Positions 1 to 8,714 of a stretch of 64,000 nucleotides of DNA are shown here, piece by piece; the first letter of the stretch is position 1; the number at the start of each line of letters is the position of its first letter. This stretch comes from Pseudomonas antarctica (lineage in GTDB: Bacteria; Pseudomonadota; Gammaproteobacteria; Pseudomonadales; Pseudomonadaceae): positions 558,001 to 622,000 of the forward strand of contig NZ_CP015600.1 of the NCBI RefSeq assembly GCF_001647715.1, in the 5' to 3' direction. Below the pieces are notes generated by a model. That model saw only the letters and a program-made list of their open reading frames with translations. It was not told the origin of the DNA and searched no databases. The translations under genes were made by a program, and so were the position numbers.

Positions 1-80
1 CTTTGTTCGACAGTCCTTCACCGAGCGTGGTTCTTGCGTTCACAGCAACAAGCCATTTACGCGCCGATCAAGGATAGACC

Positions 81-3020
81 ATGAGCCTTCCAACACTCGC
101 CGAATTACCGGCCATTCTCTTGCCTTACGCCAGCCGGGCCGAGCAGTCATTTCGTGACGCAGTGGCCGCGCTGGACGACGATCATGGCCTTTCTGCGTGG
201 ACGCCGCAACGGTGGGCCGACTTTGCTCGGGTGTGCGCCGCCAGTGATTTCGTCATTGAACAGAGCGTTCGTGACCCTTTGATGTTGCTCGAGCTGGTGG
301 CCTGGGGCGAGTTGGACCGGGGTTTCGCGCCCGGCGAACTGTGCGGCCAGATCGCTGGCGCTGCGCAACAGGCCGAAACAGAAGATGAACTGGGCCGTGT
401 ATTGCGCCGCCAGCGCACGCGCCAACAAGTGCGCATCATCTGGCGCGACCTGACCCGACAAGCGGACTTGGTGCAAACCTGTCGCGACCTCTCCGACATG
501 GCTGACGCTTGCATCGACCAGGCCTACCAGTGGCTGTATCAGCGCCACTGCGTACAGTTCGGCACACCTACCGGCCGGCGCAGCGGCGAAGCTCAGCACA
601 TGGTCATCCTCGGCATGGGCAAGCTCGGTGCGGTGGAGCTGAACCTGTCTTCCGATATCGATCTGATTTTCGCCTACCCCGAAGGCGGCGAGACGGTGGG
701 CGTGAAGCGCGCGCTGGATAACCAGGAGTTTTTCATTCGTCTTGGTCAAAAATTGATCAAGGCCCTCGACCCGATGACCGTCGACGGTTTTGTATTCCGT
801 GTCGACATGCGCCTGCGGCCATACGGCTCGGCCGGCGCGTTGGTGCTCAGTTTCAATGCGCTGGAACAGTACTATCAGGATCAGGGCCGCGACTGGGAGC
901 GCTACGCCATGATCAAGGCGCGGGTAGTGGCCGGTGACCAGGTTGCCGGTGCGCAGTTGCTCGACATGCTGCGCCCCTTCGTCTATCGGCGTTACCTGGA
1001 TTTTTCCGCCATTGAAGCGCTGCGCACCATGAAGCAGTTGATCCAGCAGGAAGTGCGGCGCAAAGGCATGGCCGACAACATCAAGCTGGGCTCGGGCGGC
1101 ATCCGCGAGGTGGAGTTTATCGCGCAGGCGTTCCAACTGATCCATGGTGGCCGTGACCTGAGCCTGCAACAGAGGCCGTTGCTCAACGTGTTGGGGACCC
1201 TGGAAGGCCAGGGCTACCTGCCACAAGCCGTGATCGCCGAGTTGCGCAATGGCTACGAGTTTTTGCGTTACACCGAACACGCCATTCAGGCGATTGCCGA
1301 CCGGCAGACGCAAATGCTCCCGGACGGCCCGGAAGACCAGGCGCGTATTGCCTTTATGCTGGGCTTTGCCGACTGGGCGGCATTCCATGAGCGCCTGATG
1401 TATTGGCGTAGCCGTGTGGACTGGCATTTCCGCCAGGTGATCGCTGATCCCGACGAGGAAGACGGCGAAGAAAGCGAATTGGTTGTGGGCGGTGAGTGGT
1501 TGCCGCTGTGGGAAGAGTCCCAGGACGAAGAGGCCGCGTGCCGGCAATTAGCCGAAGGTGGCTTTACGGATGCGACCAAAGCGCTCAAGGCCTTGGCCAG
1601 CCTGCGTGGCAGCCCGCAATTGCGCGCCATGCAGCGCCTGGGCCGCGAACGGCTGGATGCTTTCATTCCGCGCCTGCTGGCCCAGGCGGTCGAGCACGCC
1701 AACCCGGACTTGGTACTGGAACGCGTATTGCCGCTGGTGGAGGCCGTCGCCCGCCGTTCGGCCTACCTCGTGCTGCTGACCGAAAACCCCGACGCCCTGC
1801 GCCGGCTGTTGACCCTGTGCGCCGCCAGCCCGTGGATCGCCGAACAAATCACCCGCTTCCCGCTCCTGCTCGACGAACTGCTCAACGAAGGCCGCCTGTT
1901 CAAGCCGCCGTTGGCGCCGGAACTCGCCGCAGAGCTGCGCGAGCGCCTCACGCGCATTCCCGAGGATGACCTTGAGCAGCAAATGGAAGCCCTGCGCCAC
2001 TTCAAACTGGCCCACCGCCTGCGTGTCGCGGCTTCGGAAATCGCCGGCAGCCTGCCGCTGATGAAAGTCAGCGATTACCTGACCTGGCTCGCCGAGGCCA
2101 TCCTCGAACAAGTGCTGGCCCTGGCCTGGCGCCAGACCGTGGCGCGCCACGGCTCGCCGCAGCGGGTGGACGGCAGCCTATGCGATCCTGGGTTTATCAT
2201 TGTCGGTTACGGCAAAGTCGGCGGGATCGAATTGGGGCATGGTTCGGACCTGGACCTGGTGTTTATCCACGACGGTGACCCGCAGGCGGAAACCGACGGT
2301 GCCAAGCCGATTGACGGCGCGCAGTTTTTTACGCGTTTAGGCCAGCGCATCATTCACCTGCTGACGACCCAGACCAACTCGGGCCAGTTGTATGAAGTGG
2401 ACATGCGCCTGCGGCCTTCGGGCGCGTCCGGTTTGCTGGTGAGTTCGCTGGGGGCGTTTGAGCGCTATCAGGAAAATGAAGCCTGGACCTGGGAGCATCA
2501 GGCCCTGATCCGCGCTCGGGTGCTGGTGGGCAGCCAGGATGTGGGCCATGCGTTCGAACAAGTACGCGCCAAGGTGCTGGGGCGTGAACGGGACTTGGCG
2601 AAGCTGCGCCAGGAGGTCAGCGAGATGCGCGCCAAGATGCGCGATAACCTGGGCACCCGGACCACGGCGGCCGGTACCGGCGCCAATGCCTTCGAGCCCA
2701 CGGCGGCGTTCGACCTCAAGCAGGACGCCGGAGGTATCGTCGATATTGAATTTATGGTGCAATACGCCGCTTTGGCGTGGTCTGCGCAACATCCATCGTT
2801 GCTGCGCTACACCGACAATATCCGCATTCTGGAAGGCCTGGAGCAGGTTGGGCTGATGCCCGCCGCCGATGCCCATCTGCTGCGCGAGGTGTATAAGGCC
2901 TACCGTTCCGCCGCGCACCGCCAGGCCTTGCAAAACGAGGCGGGCACAGTGGCCGGGGATCAGTTCGCCGACGAACGGCGCCAGGTGATGCGAATCTGGC
3001 AAGCGCTGGGGTTAAGCTGA
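81..3020 (+). CDS. glnE: Bifunctional glutamine synthetase adenylyltransferase / adenylyl-removing enzyme
   Basis: This enzyme attaches AMP to glutamine synthetase and removes it again in response to PII and glutamine, setting nitrogen assimilation in the cytoplasm. The 979-residue protein has the expected two nucleotidyltransferase halves. The N-terminal, de-adenylylating half has GMGKLGAVELN followed by SSDIDLIF at about residues 178-198. The C-terminal, adenylylating half has the matching GYGKVGGIELGHGSDLDLVF at about 708-728. Each carries the metal-binding DxD. The ATG follows AAGGAT by 7 bases. The 80 bases before it hold no gene; in other pseudomonads a divergent aceE lies on that side. 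Downstream, ilvE, which separates glnE from waaF in P. aeruginosa, is missing. Confidence 0.97.
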   Translation: MSLPTLAELPAILLPYASRAEQSFRDAVAALDDDHGLSAWTPQRWADFARVCAASDFVIEQSVRDPLMLLELVAWGELDRGFAPGELCGQIAGAAQQAETEDELGRVLRRQRTRQQVRIIWRDLTRQADLVQTCRDLSDMADACIDQAYQWLYQRHCVQFGTPTGRRSGEAQHMVILGMGKLGAVELNLSSDIDLIFAYPEGGETVGVKRALDNQEFFIRLGQKLIKALDPMTVDGFVFRVDMRLRPYGSAGALVLSFNALEQYYQDQGRDWERYAMIKARVVAGDQVAGAQLLDMLRPFVYRRYLDFSAIEALRTMKQLIQQEVRRKGMADNIKLGSGGIREVEFIAQAFQLIHGGRDLSLQQRPLLNVLGTLEGQGYLPQAVIAELRNGYEFLRYTEHAIQAIADRQTQMLPDGPEDQARIAFMLGFADWAAFHERLMYWRSRVDWHFRQVIADPDEEDGEESELVVGGEWLPLWEESQDEEAACRQLAEGGFTDATKALKALASLRGSPQLRAMQRLGRERLDAFIPRLLAQAVEHANPDLVLERVLPLVEAVARRSAYLVLLTENPDALRRLLTLCAASPWIAEQITRFPLLLDELLNEGRLFKPPLAPELAAELRERLTRIPEDDLEQQMEALRHFKLAHRLRVAASEIAGSLPLMKVSDYLTWLAEAILEQVLALAWRQTVARHGSPQRVDGSLCDPGFIIVGYGKVGGIELGHGSDLDLVFIHDGDPQAETDGAKPIDGAQFFTRLGQRIIHLLTTQTNSGQLYEVDMRLRPSGASGLLVSSLGAFERYQENEAWTWEHQALIRARVLVGSQDVGHAFEQVRAKVLGRERDLAKLRQEVSEMRAKMRDNLGTRTTAAGTGANAFEPTAAFDLKQDAGGIVDIEFMVQYAALAWSAQHPSLLRYTDNIRILEGLEQVGLMPAADAHLLREVYKAYRSAAHRQALQNEAGTVAGDQFADERRQVMRIWQALGLS

Positions 3021-3033
3021 TACTCGACTGATA

Positions 3034-3122
3034 TGTGGGAGCTGGCTTGCCTGCGATGCAAGCGACTCGGTGTAGCAGGCCTACCGAGGCGATGCCATCG
3101 CAGGCAAGCCAGCTCCCGCACA
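3034..3122. repeat. REPIN-type inverted repeat, GCTGGCTTGCCTGCGAT class
   Basis: Two REP units face each other: GTGGGAGCTGGCTTGCCTG at the left and its inverse at the right end, with about 40 bases between. It lies in the glnE-waaF gap. The same class recurs near 33838 and 42052. A hairpin this size may also affect transcription from glnE into the waa genes. Confidence 0.9.
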
Positions 3123-3164
3123 AAGCGGTTCCCAGGCCCACCGCGACTGGCAGTAATTATTGAG

Positions 3165-3188
3165 GCGGGGAGGCATAAGCCTCCCCGC
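3165..3188 (+). terminator. Strong stem-loop just before waaF
   Basis: GCGGGGAGGC and GCCTCCCCGC form a perfect 10-bp stem around an ATAA loop. It is followed by ATCGTTTGT, which is only moderately T-rich. It ends 18 bases before the waaF start, so it could be the terminator left from an upstream gene, an attenuator, or a leader hairpin. Which of these applies cannot be read from the sequence. Confidence 0.55.
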
Positions 3189-3206
3189 ATCGTTTGTGGA
3201 AACTAC

Positions 3207-4241
3207 ATGAATATTCTGATCGTTGGGCCCAGTTGGGTCGGTGACATGGTGATGGCGCAGACACTGTTCCAGTGCCTGAAACAGCGTCATCCCGACTGCC
3301 AAATCGACGTGCTCGCCCCTGAGTGGAGCCGGCCGATCCTCGAGCGCATGCCCGAGGTGCGCAAGGCCTTGAGCTTCCCGCTCGGCCACGGCGCACTCGA
3401 ACTGGCGACGCGCCGGCGCATCGGCAAATCCATGCTCGGCCAGTACGACCAAGCGATCCTGCTGCCCAACTCGCTGAAATCGGCGCTGGTGCCGTACTTT
3501 GCCGGCATCCCTAAACGTACCGGCTGGCGCGGCGAGTTTCGCTACGTGTTGCTCAATGACGTGCGCACCCTCGACAAGGCGCGTTACCCGCTGATGATCG
3601 AGCGTTTCATGGCCCTGGCCTACGAGCCCGGTGCCGAGTTGCCGACACCTTACCCGCGCCCGAGCCTGCAGATCGACCCGGTTACACGCGACGCGGCACT
3701 GGCCAAGTTCGGCTTGATGCTCGACCGTCCGGTGCTGGCGCTTTGCCCTGGCGCCGAGTTTGGCGAGTCCAAGCGCTGGCCGTCGGAGCATTACGCCAAA
3801 GTCGCCGAAATGAAGATTCGTGAAGGCTGGCAGGTGTGGTTGTTCGGTTCGAAAAACGATCACTCGGTGGGTGAAGACATCCGCCAACGCCTGATTCCCG
3901 GTCTGCGCGAAGAAGCCGTGAACCTTAGTGGCGACACCTCGTTGGCCGAGGCCATCGACCTGTTGTCCTGCGCCGACGCGGTGGTGTCCAACGACTCGGG
4001 CCTGATGCATGTCGCGGCGGCGTTGAACCGCCCGTTGGTGGCCGTTTACGGCTCGACCTCTCCAGGCTTCACCCCACCATTGGCCGATAAGGTCGAAGTG
4101 GTGCGGCTGGGCCTGGAGTGCAGCCCGTGTTTCGAGCGCACCTGCCGTTTCGGCCACTACAATTGCCTGCGCCAGTTGCTGCCGCAACCGGTCAGCGATG
4201 CCTTGCAGCGGTTGCAGGGCTCTGTGGTCGAGGTCCGTTAG
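3207..4241 (+). CDS. waaF: ADP-heptose:LPS heptosyltransferase II
   Basis: WaaF adds the second L-glycero-D-manno-heptose to the LPS inner core on the cytoplasmic face of the inner membrane. The protein is 344 residues, normal for the GT9 family. It has the N-terminal MNILIVGPSWVGD Rossmann start, LCPGAEFGESKRWP in the middle, and the donor-site motif VVSNDSGLMHVAAAL. An upstream extension in the same frame would run back through the hairpin and the REP copy, so the ATG at 3207 is preferred. It is the first of six genes with no gaps between them, and waaC follows after one base. Confidence 0.96.
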   Translation: MNILIVGPSWVGDMVMAQTLFQCLKQRHPDCQIDVLAPEWSRPILERMPEVRKALSFPLGHGALELATRRRIGKSMLGQYDQAILLPNSLKSALVPYFAGIPKRTGWRGEFRYVLLNDVRTLDKARYPLMIERFMALAYEPGAELPTPYPRPSLQIDPVTRDAALAKFGLMLDRPVLALCPGAEFGESKRWPSEHYAKVAEMKIREGWQVWLFGSKNDHSVGEDIRQRLIPGLREEAVNLSGDTSLAEAIDLLSCADAVVSNDSGLMHVAAALNRPLVAVYGSTSPGFTPPLADKVEVVRLGLECSPCFERTCRFGHYNCLRQLLPQPVSDALQRLQGSVVEVR

Positions 4242-4242
4242 T

Positions 4243-5304
4243 TTGCGCGTACTGGTAATCAAGACCTCATCCCTGGGCGACGTGATCCACGCCTTGCCGG
4301 CACTGACCGACGCGGCGCGGGCAATCCCTGGCATTCGCTTTGATTGGGTGGTGGAAGAAGGCTTTGCCGAGATCCCTACCTGGCACCCGGCGGTGGACAA
4401 GGTGATCCCGGTGGCGATTCGCCGCTGGCGCAAAAACATCTGGCAAACCTTCAAGAGCGGCGAGTGGCGACGCTTCAAACAGAGCGTCCAGTCGACTAAA
4501 TACGACTTGGTGATCGACGCCCAGGGCCTGTTCAAAAGCGCCTGGCTGACACGCTACGTGCGTGCCCCGGTGGCGGGTTTCGATAAACACTCCGCCCGCG
4601 AGCCCATCGCCGCGCGCTTCTACTCGCGGCGCCTGGCCGTGGCCCGTGGGCAACATGCGGTGGAGCGTTTGCGCCAGTTGTTCGCTGTGGCGCTGGGCTA
4701 TGACTTGCCCAAAGGTCTGGGCGATTACGGCCTGAGCGTCGACAAGCTGCTCGGCCTGCCGCCGAAAAAACCGTTTGTGCTGCTGCTGCACGGCACCACT
4801 TGGGACACCAAGCACTGGCCCGAAGCCTATTGGCGCGAGCTGGCCGAACGCATGGGTCGCCTGGGTGTGGACGTGAAGTTGCCGTGGGGCAATGCCGACG
4901 AAAAAGCCCGCGCCGAGCGCCTGGCGCAAGGCCTGCAAAACGCCGAAGTGTTGCCCAAGCTGAACCTGGCCGGCGTCGCCCGTGTGCTCGCCGGCGCCCG
5001 CGCCTGTGTGGCGGTGGACACCGGCCTCGGCCACTTGGCCGCCGCGTTGGACGTGCCGACCATTTCCCTGTTCGGCCCCACCAACCCCGGCCTGACCGGC
5101 GCTTACGGCAAGGGCCAGATTCATCTGGCCAGCGACTTCCCCTGTGCGCCATGCCTGCAAAAGCACTGTACCTATCAACCAACGGCCGACGATTTGCGTC
5201 GGTTCGACATCAAGCGTGAGTCGCCCCTGTGCTTCACGCGCTTGAACCCTGAGCGTGTGGCAAGCCGACTGAGCACGTTGTTACTGGCTGAGGAGCTGCA
5301 CTGA
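4243..5304 (+). CDS. waaC: ADP-heptose:LPS heptosyltransferase I
   Basis: WaaC adds the first heptose to Kdo of the LPS inner core. The protein is 353 residues from a TTG start and begins with LRVLVIKTSSLGDVIHALPA, the standard WaaC opening. The donor-site motif VAVDTGLGHLAAAL lies near the C-terminus. The TTG sits 8 bases after GAGGT. An in-frame ATG at 4198 would overlap waaF by 44 bases and add a tail not seen in the family. The stop overlaps the waaG start (TGATG), which suggests translational coupling. Confidence 0.95.
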   Translation: MRVLVIKTSSLGDVIHALPALTDAARAIPGIRFDWVVEEGFAEIPTWHPAVDKVIPVAIRRWRKNIWQTFKSGEWRRFKQSVQSTKYDLVIDAQGLFKSAWLTRYVRAPVAGFDKHSAREPIAARFYSRRLAVARGQHAVERLRQLFAVALGYDLPKGLGDYGLSVDKLLGLPPKKPFVLLLHGTTWDTKHWPEAYWRELAERMGRLGVDVKLPWGNADEKARAERLAQGLQNAEVLPKLNLAGVARVLAGARACVAVDTGLGHLAAALDVPTISLFGPTNPGLTGAYGKGQIHLASDFPCAPCLQKHCTYQPTADDLRRFDIKRESPLCFTRLNPERVASRLSTLLLAEELH

Positions 5305-6428
5305 TGCAACTGGCTTTTGTTCTGTACAAATATTTCCCCTTCGGTGGCCTGCAGCGCGACTTCATGCGTATCGCCCTGGAGTGCCAGCAGCGCGGCCACC
5401 AGATTCGTGTCTACACGCTGATCTGGGAAGGCGACATTCCGCCGGGTTTCGAAGTGCTGGTGGCGCCGGTCAAGGCGATCTTCAATCATCGGCGCAATGA
5501 GAAACTCAGCGCCTGGATGGAAGCCGATCTGGCCAAGCGCCCGGTGGATCGCCTGATCGGTTTCAACAAAATGCCTGGCCTGGACGTTTACTACGCCGCC
5601 GATGGCTGTTTTGAAGACAAGGCGCAAAACCTGCGCCACTCGCTGTACCGCAGCTTTGGCCGCTATAAGCACTTTGCCGAGTACGAGCGTGCGGTGTTCG
5701 CCAAAGATGCCAAGACCGAAGTCTTGATGATCTCCGAAGTGCAGCAGCCGCTGTTCATCAAGCATTACGACACCCCGCTGGAGCGCTTCCACCTGTTGCC
5801 ACCGGGCATTGCCCAGGATCGCCGGGCACCGCCGAACGCCGCCGAGATTCGCGAAGGTTTCCGCAAGGAATTCAACCTGCGCGAGGACGACCTGCTGTTG
5901 GTGCAAATCGGCTCCGGCTTCAAGACCAAGGGCGTCGATCGTAGCCTCAAGGCCTTAGCCGCCTTGCCGGCAGAACTAAAAAAACGCACGCGCCTGTTTG
6001 TAATTGGCCAGGACGACCCCAAAGTATTCCAACTGCAGAGCGCCACATTAGGGCTGGGCGACAACGTGCAGTTCCTCAAGGGCCGCAGCGATATTCCGCG
6101 TTTCCTGCTGGGTGCCGACCTGTTGATCCACCCGGCGTACAACGAAAACACCGGCACTGTGTTGCTCGAAGCCCTGGTGGCCGGGTTGCCGGTGCTGGTC
6201 TCGGCCGTGTGTGGGTATGCCCATTACATCGCCGAAGCCGACAGCGGCCTGGTGCTGGATGAACCTTTTGAACAGGCGCAGCTCAACCAGTATCTGGCGC
6301 GAATGCTCACCGACACTGCACAGCGCGCGGCCTGGGGCCGCAATGGGTTGGCCTTCGCCGAGACGGCCGACCTCTACAGCATGCCGCAGCACGCGGCGGA
6401 TGTGATTCTGGCGGAGCCAAAACGATGA
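5304..6428 (+). CDS. waaG: LPS core glucosyltransferase WaaG, GT4 family
   Basis: WaaG transfers the first outer-core hexose onto heptose II on the cytoplasmic side of the membrane. The 374-residue protein has two Rossmann halves. It opens with QLAFVLYKYFPFGGLQRD, the glycine-rich acceptor loop seen in WaaG, and carries the E-x7-E-type motif NENTGTVLLEAL in the donor domain (about residues 278-289). It overlaps waaC by one base and waaP by four (ATGA), inside a tightly packed core operon whose order waaF-C-G-P is the usual Pseudomonas one. Confidence 0.95.
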   Translation: MQLAFVLYKYFPFGGLQRDFMRIALECQQRGHQIRVYTLIWEGDIPPGFEVLVAPVKAIFNHRRNEKLSAWMEADLAKRPVDRLIGFNKMPGLDVYYAADGCFEDKAQNLRHSLYRSFGRYKHFAEYERAVFAKDAKTEVLMISEVQQPLFIKHYDTPLERFHLLPPGIAQDRRAPPNAAEIREGFRKEFNLREDDLLLVQIGSGFKTKGVDRSLKALAALPAELKKRTRLFVIGQDDPKVFQLQSATLGLGDNVQFLKGRSDIPRFLLGADLLIHPAYNENTGTVLLEALVAGLPVLVSAVCGYAHYIAEADSGLVLDEPFEQAQLNQYLARMLTDTAQRAAWGRNGLAFAETADLYSMPQHAADVILAEPKR

Positions 6429-7231
6429 AGTTGATGCTTGCCGAGCCGTTCAAGACCCTCTGGGCCGGGCGCGATGCCTTCGCCGAAGTCGAGCGGCTGC
6501 AAGGCGAGGTGTACCGTGAGCTCGAAGCGCGTCGCACCTTGCGTACCGAAGTAGATGGCCGTGGTTATTTTGTGAAAATCCACCGTGGCATCGGCTGGGG
6601 CGAGATCGTCAAGAACCTGGTCACCGCCAAGCTGCCGGTGCTGGGCGCGGGCCAGGAGTGGCAGGCCATCGAGCGCCTGCAGGAAATCGGCGTGCCCACC
6701 ATGACCGCCGTGGCCTACGGCGAGCGCGGCAGCAACCCGGCCGACCAGCACTCGTTCATCATCACCGAAGAGTTGGCGCCTACTGTCAGCCTCGAAGATT
6801 TCAGCATCAACTGGGCCAAACAGCCACCCGAGCCGCGCCTCAAGCGCGCGCTGATCGCTGAAGTGGCGCGCATGACCGGCATGATGCATCGCGGTGGGGT
6901 CAACCATCGCGACTGCTACATCTGCCACTTCCTGCTGCACACGGATACGCCGGTCACCTTCGATCACTTCAAGCTGTCAGTGATCGACCTGCACCGCGCC
7001 CAGACCCGCGACAAAATCAGCCATCGCTGGCGCGACAAAGACTTGGCCGCGCTGTATTTTTCGGCGCTGGACATCGGCCTCACGCGTCGCGACAAATTGC
7101 GCTTCCTCAAGGGCTACTTCCAGCAGCCGCTGCGCCAGATCCTGGCCGAAGAAAGCCCATTGTTGCAGTGGCTGCAAGCCAAGGCCGACAAGCTTTATGC
7201 ACGAAAACAACGCTACGGGGACGCGCTCTGA
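6425..7231 (+). CDS. waaP: LPS core heptose(I) kinase WaaP
   Basis: WaaP phosphorylates heptose I of the inner core, a step essential for viability in P. aeruginosa. The 268-residue protein has a eukaryotic-like kinase fold. The ATP-binding lysine is probably in YFVKIHRG (K51), the catalytic loop is HRDCYICHFLL with D163, and the metal-binding Asp lies in VIDLHRAQ. The loop matches the WaaP form of the HRD motif, so the enzyme should be active. It overlaps waaG by four bases and the next kinase-like gene by one. Confidence 0.96.
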   Translation: MKLMLAEPFKTLWAGRDAFAEVERLQGEVYRELEARRTLRTEVDGRGYFVKIHRGIGWGEIVKNLVTAKLPVLGAGQEWQAIERLQEIGVPTMTAVAYGERGSNPADQHSFIITEELAPTVSLEDFSINWAKQPPEPRLKRALIAEVARMTGMMHRGGVNHRDCYICHFLLHTDTPVTFDHFKLSVIDLHRAQTRDKISHRWRDKDLAALYFSALDIGLTRRDKLRFLKGYFQQPLRQILAEESPLLQWLQAKADKLYARKQRYGDAL

Positions 7232-7965
7232 TGGCGGGTTGGAACCTGGAACCTGCTTACGCCGCACTGGCGGATGATTTCGGCAGCCTTGAGGCGGTGT
7301 TTGCGCTGCAGGGCGAGCAGCTGACACGCGACCCGTTGTCGGAAGTGATCCGCGTAGAGCGCGGCGGGGTCAATTTCTACGTCAAGCGTTACGTCGGTGC
7401 CGGTAAAGGCCTGCGCCGCTACCTGGGCAAGCCGCGGGTGAAGTCCGAATGGCAGAACCTCAAGCGCTTCGCCAGGTGGGGGATTCCTACCGCCGACGTG
7501 GTGGCCTGGGGCCTGGAGCGCAAGGGCCTGGCCTATGCCCGGGGTGCGATGATCACCCGCGAGCTGCCGAGAACCGCCGACTTGTCGGTGCTGGCTGATC
7601 GCAACGATGCCTGTTTGAAAGACCCCAAGTGGGTCAGCGTGGTCAGTCGCCAGCTTGCTGAATACACCCGCACCATGCACGAGCATCGCTTCACCCATAA
7701 CGATTTGAAGTGGCGCAACCTGTTGGTCGACGATCATCAGACCCTGTACCTGATCGATTGCCCCAACGGTGATTTCTGGCGCGGGTTCTGGCTCAAGTAC
7801 CGTATTACCAAAGACCTGGCCTGCCTGGACAAAGTCGCCAAGTATCACTTGTCGGCTACCCAGCGCCTGCGCTTCTACCTGCAATACCGCCAACGCCCGC
7901 ACCTGACGGCGTCGGACAAACAGCGGATTCGTCACGTGGTGAAGTTTTTCGAGGGGCGCGAATGA
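7231..7965 (+). CDS. LPS core kinase-like protein, InaA/WaaP family (PA5008-like position)
   Basis: This 244-residue protein is a small kinase of the WaaP/InaA type, the second in the operon. The ATP lysine is probably K52 in FYVKRYVG, the catalytic loop is THNDLKWRNLL with D158, and the DFG-equivalent Asp is in YLIDCPNG. All catalytic positions look intact, so it probably phosphorylates a core heptose. The exact site cannot be read from sequence. The ATG overlaps the waaP stop by one base; a longer in-frame start at 7168 would lie inside waaP. By position it matches PA5008 of P. aeruginosa, one of the extra LPS kinase genes after waaP. Confidence 0.85.
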   Translation: MAGWNLEPAYAALADDFGSLEAVFALQGEQLTRDPLSEVIRVERGGVNFYVKRYVGAGKGLRRYLGKPRVKSEWQNLKRFARWGIPTADVVAWGLERKGLAYARGAMITRELPRTADLSVLADRNDACLKDPKWVSVVSRQLAEYTRTMHEHRFTHNDLKWRNLLVDDHQTLYLIDCPNGDFWRGFWLKYRITKDLACLDKVAKYHLSATQRLRFYLQYRQRPHLTASDKQRIRHVVKFFEGRE

Positions 7966-8714
7966 GTGATTTCCTGGCGGCCGAAGATCGCGCTCTGCTT
8001 GAGCGCAACGGCCTGGCTGACTTCGATGCCCTGTGGGCCAGGCAACTGGACGCGGTGGATGAGCCCAATACCAGCGACGGAGGATGGAGCAGCGTGTTTC
8101 GCCTGGAGCTTGAAGGTCAGGGCTACTACCTCAAGCGCCAGAGCAATTACCTGACACGCACCCTCAGCAAACCGTTGGGCGAGCCGACGTTTGCCCGCGA
8201 ATTCCGTAACATCAGCCGTTATCGCGAGCGCGGTATTCCGGCGTTGCAGGCGGCGTTTTTCGGTGAGCGCAAGGTCAATGGCGAGCACCGCGCGATGTTG
8301 CTGACCCGTGCCCTGGACGGTTGGAACGACCTGGATTCATTGCTGGAGCAGTGGCCGCAACTGACGGACGCCCAGCACCGTGCGATCTTGCTGGCGTGCG
8401 GTCAGCTGGCGCGACACCTGCACAGCGTGGGTCAGGTGCATGGCTGTTTTTACCCCAAGCATATTTTCCTGCAGGCCACAGGCACAGGGTATGCCGCGCA
8501 GTTGATCGACCTGGAGAAAACCCGCCCGTTGCTGTTCGGCAGGCGCGACCGGGTCAAGGACCTGGAGCCGCTGTTGCGGCGTGCGCCGCAGTGGTCGGAT
8601 GCCCACGTGCGGCAATTGCTGGCGGCCTATCTTGATCAACCTGAAGACAGCTCGCTGACCACCGCCTGGTTCGAGCGCCTGACGGCTCGTCGCAGTCACA
8701 AGGAGAAGCGCTGA
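7962..8714 (+). CDS. InaA-family LPS kinase-like protein with altered catalytic loop (PA5007-like position)
   Basis: This 250-residue protein is a third WaaP/InaA-type fold. The ATP lysine is probably K58 (YYLKRQ) and the metal Asp D183 (QLIDLEKTR). The catalytic loop reads VHGCFYPKHIFL, with Cys162 where relatives have the catalytic Asp (compare HRDCYICHFLL in WaaP). It may be a pseudokinase or a regulatory partner, or it may use another base. It overlaps both neighbours (ATGA and TGATG), so it is made in step with the active kinases. The function is inferred from fold and position only. Confidence 0.8.
   Translation: MSDFLAAEDRALLERNGLADFDALWARQLDAVDEPNTSDGGWSSVFRLELEGQGYYLKRQSNYLTRTLSKPLGEPTFAREFRNISRYRERGIPALQAAFFGERKVNGEHRAMLLTRALDGWNDLDSLLEQWPQLTDAQHRAILLACGQLARHLHSVGQVHGCFYPKHIFLQATGTGYAAQLIDLEKTRPLLFGRRDRVKDLEPLLRRAPQWSDAHVRQLLAAYLDQPEDSSLTTAWFERLTARRSHKEKR

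Noticed and set aside
4198..4242. Upstream ATG start for waaC
   Set aside because: It would add 15 residues inside waaF with no ribosome site, while the TTG at 4243 has GAGGT at proper distance and gives the standard N-terminus.
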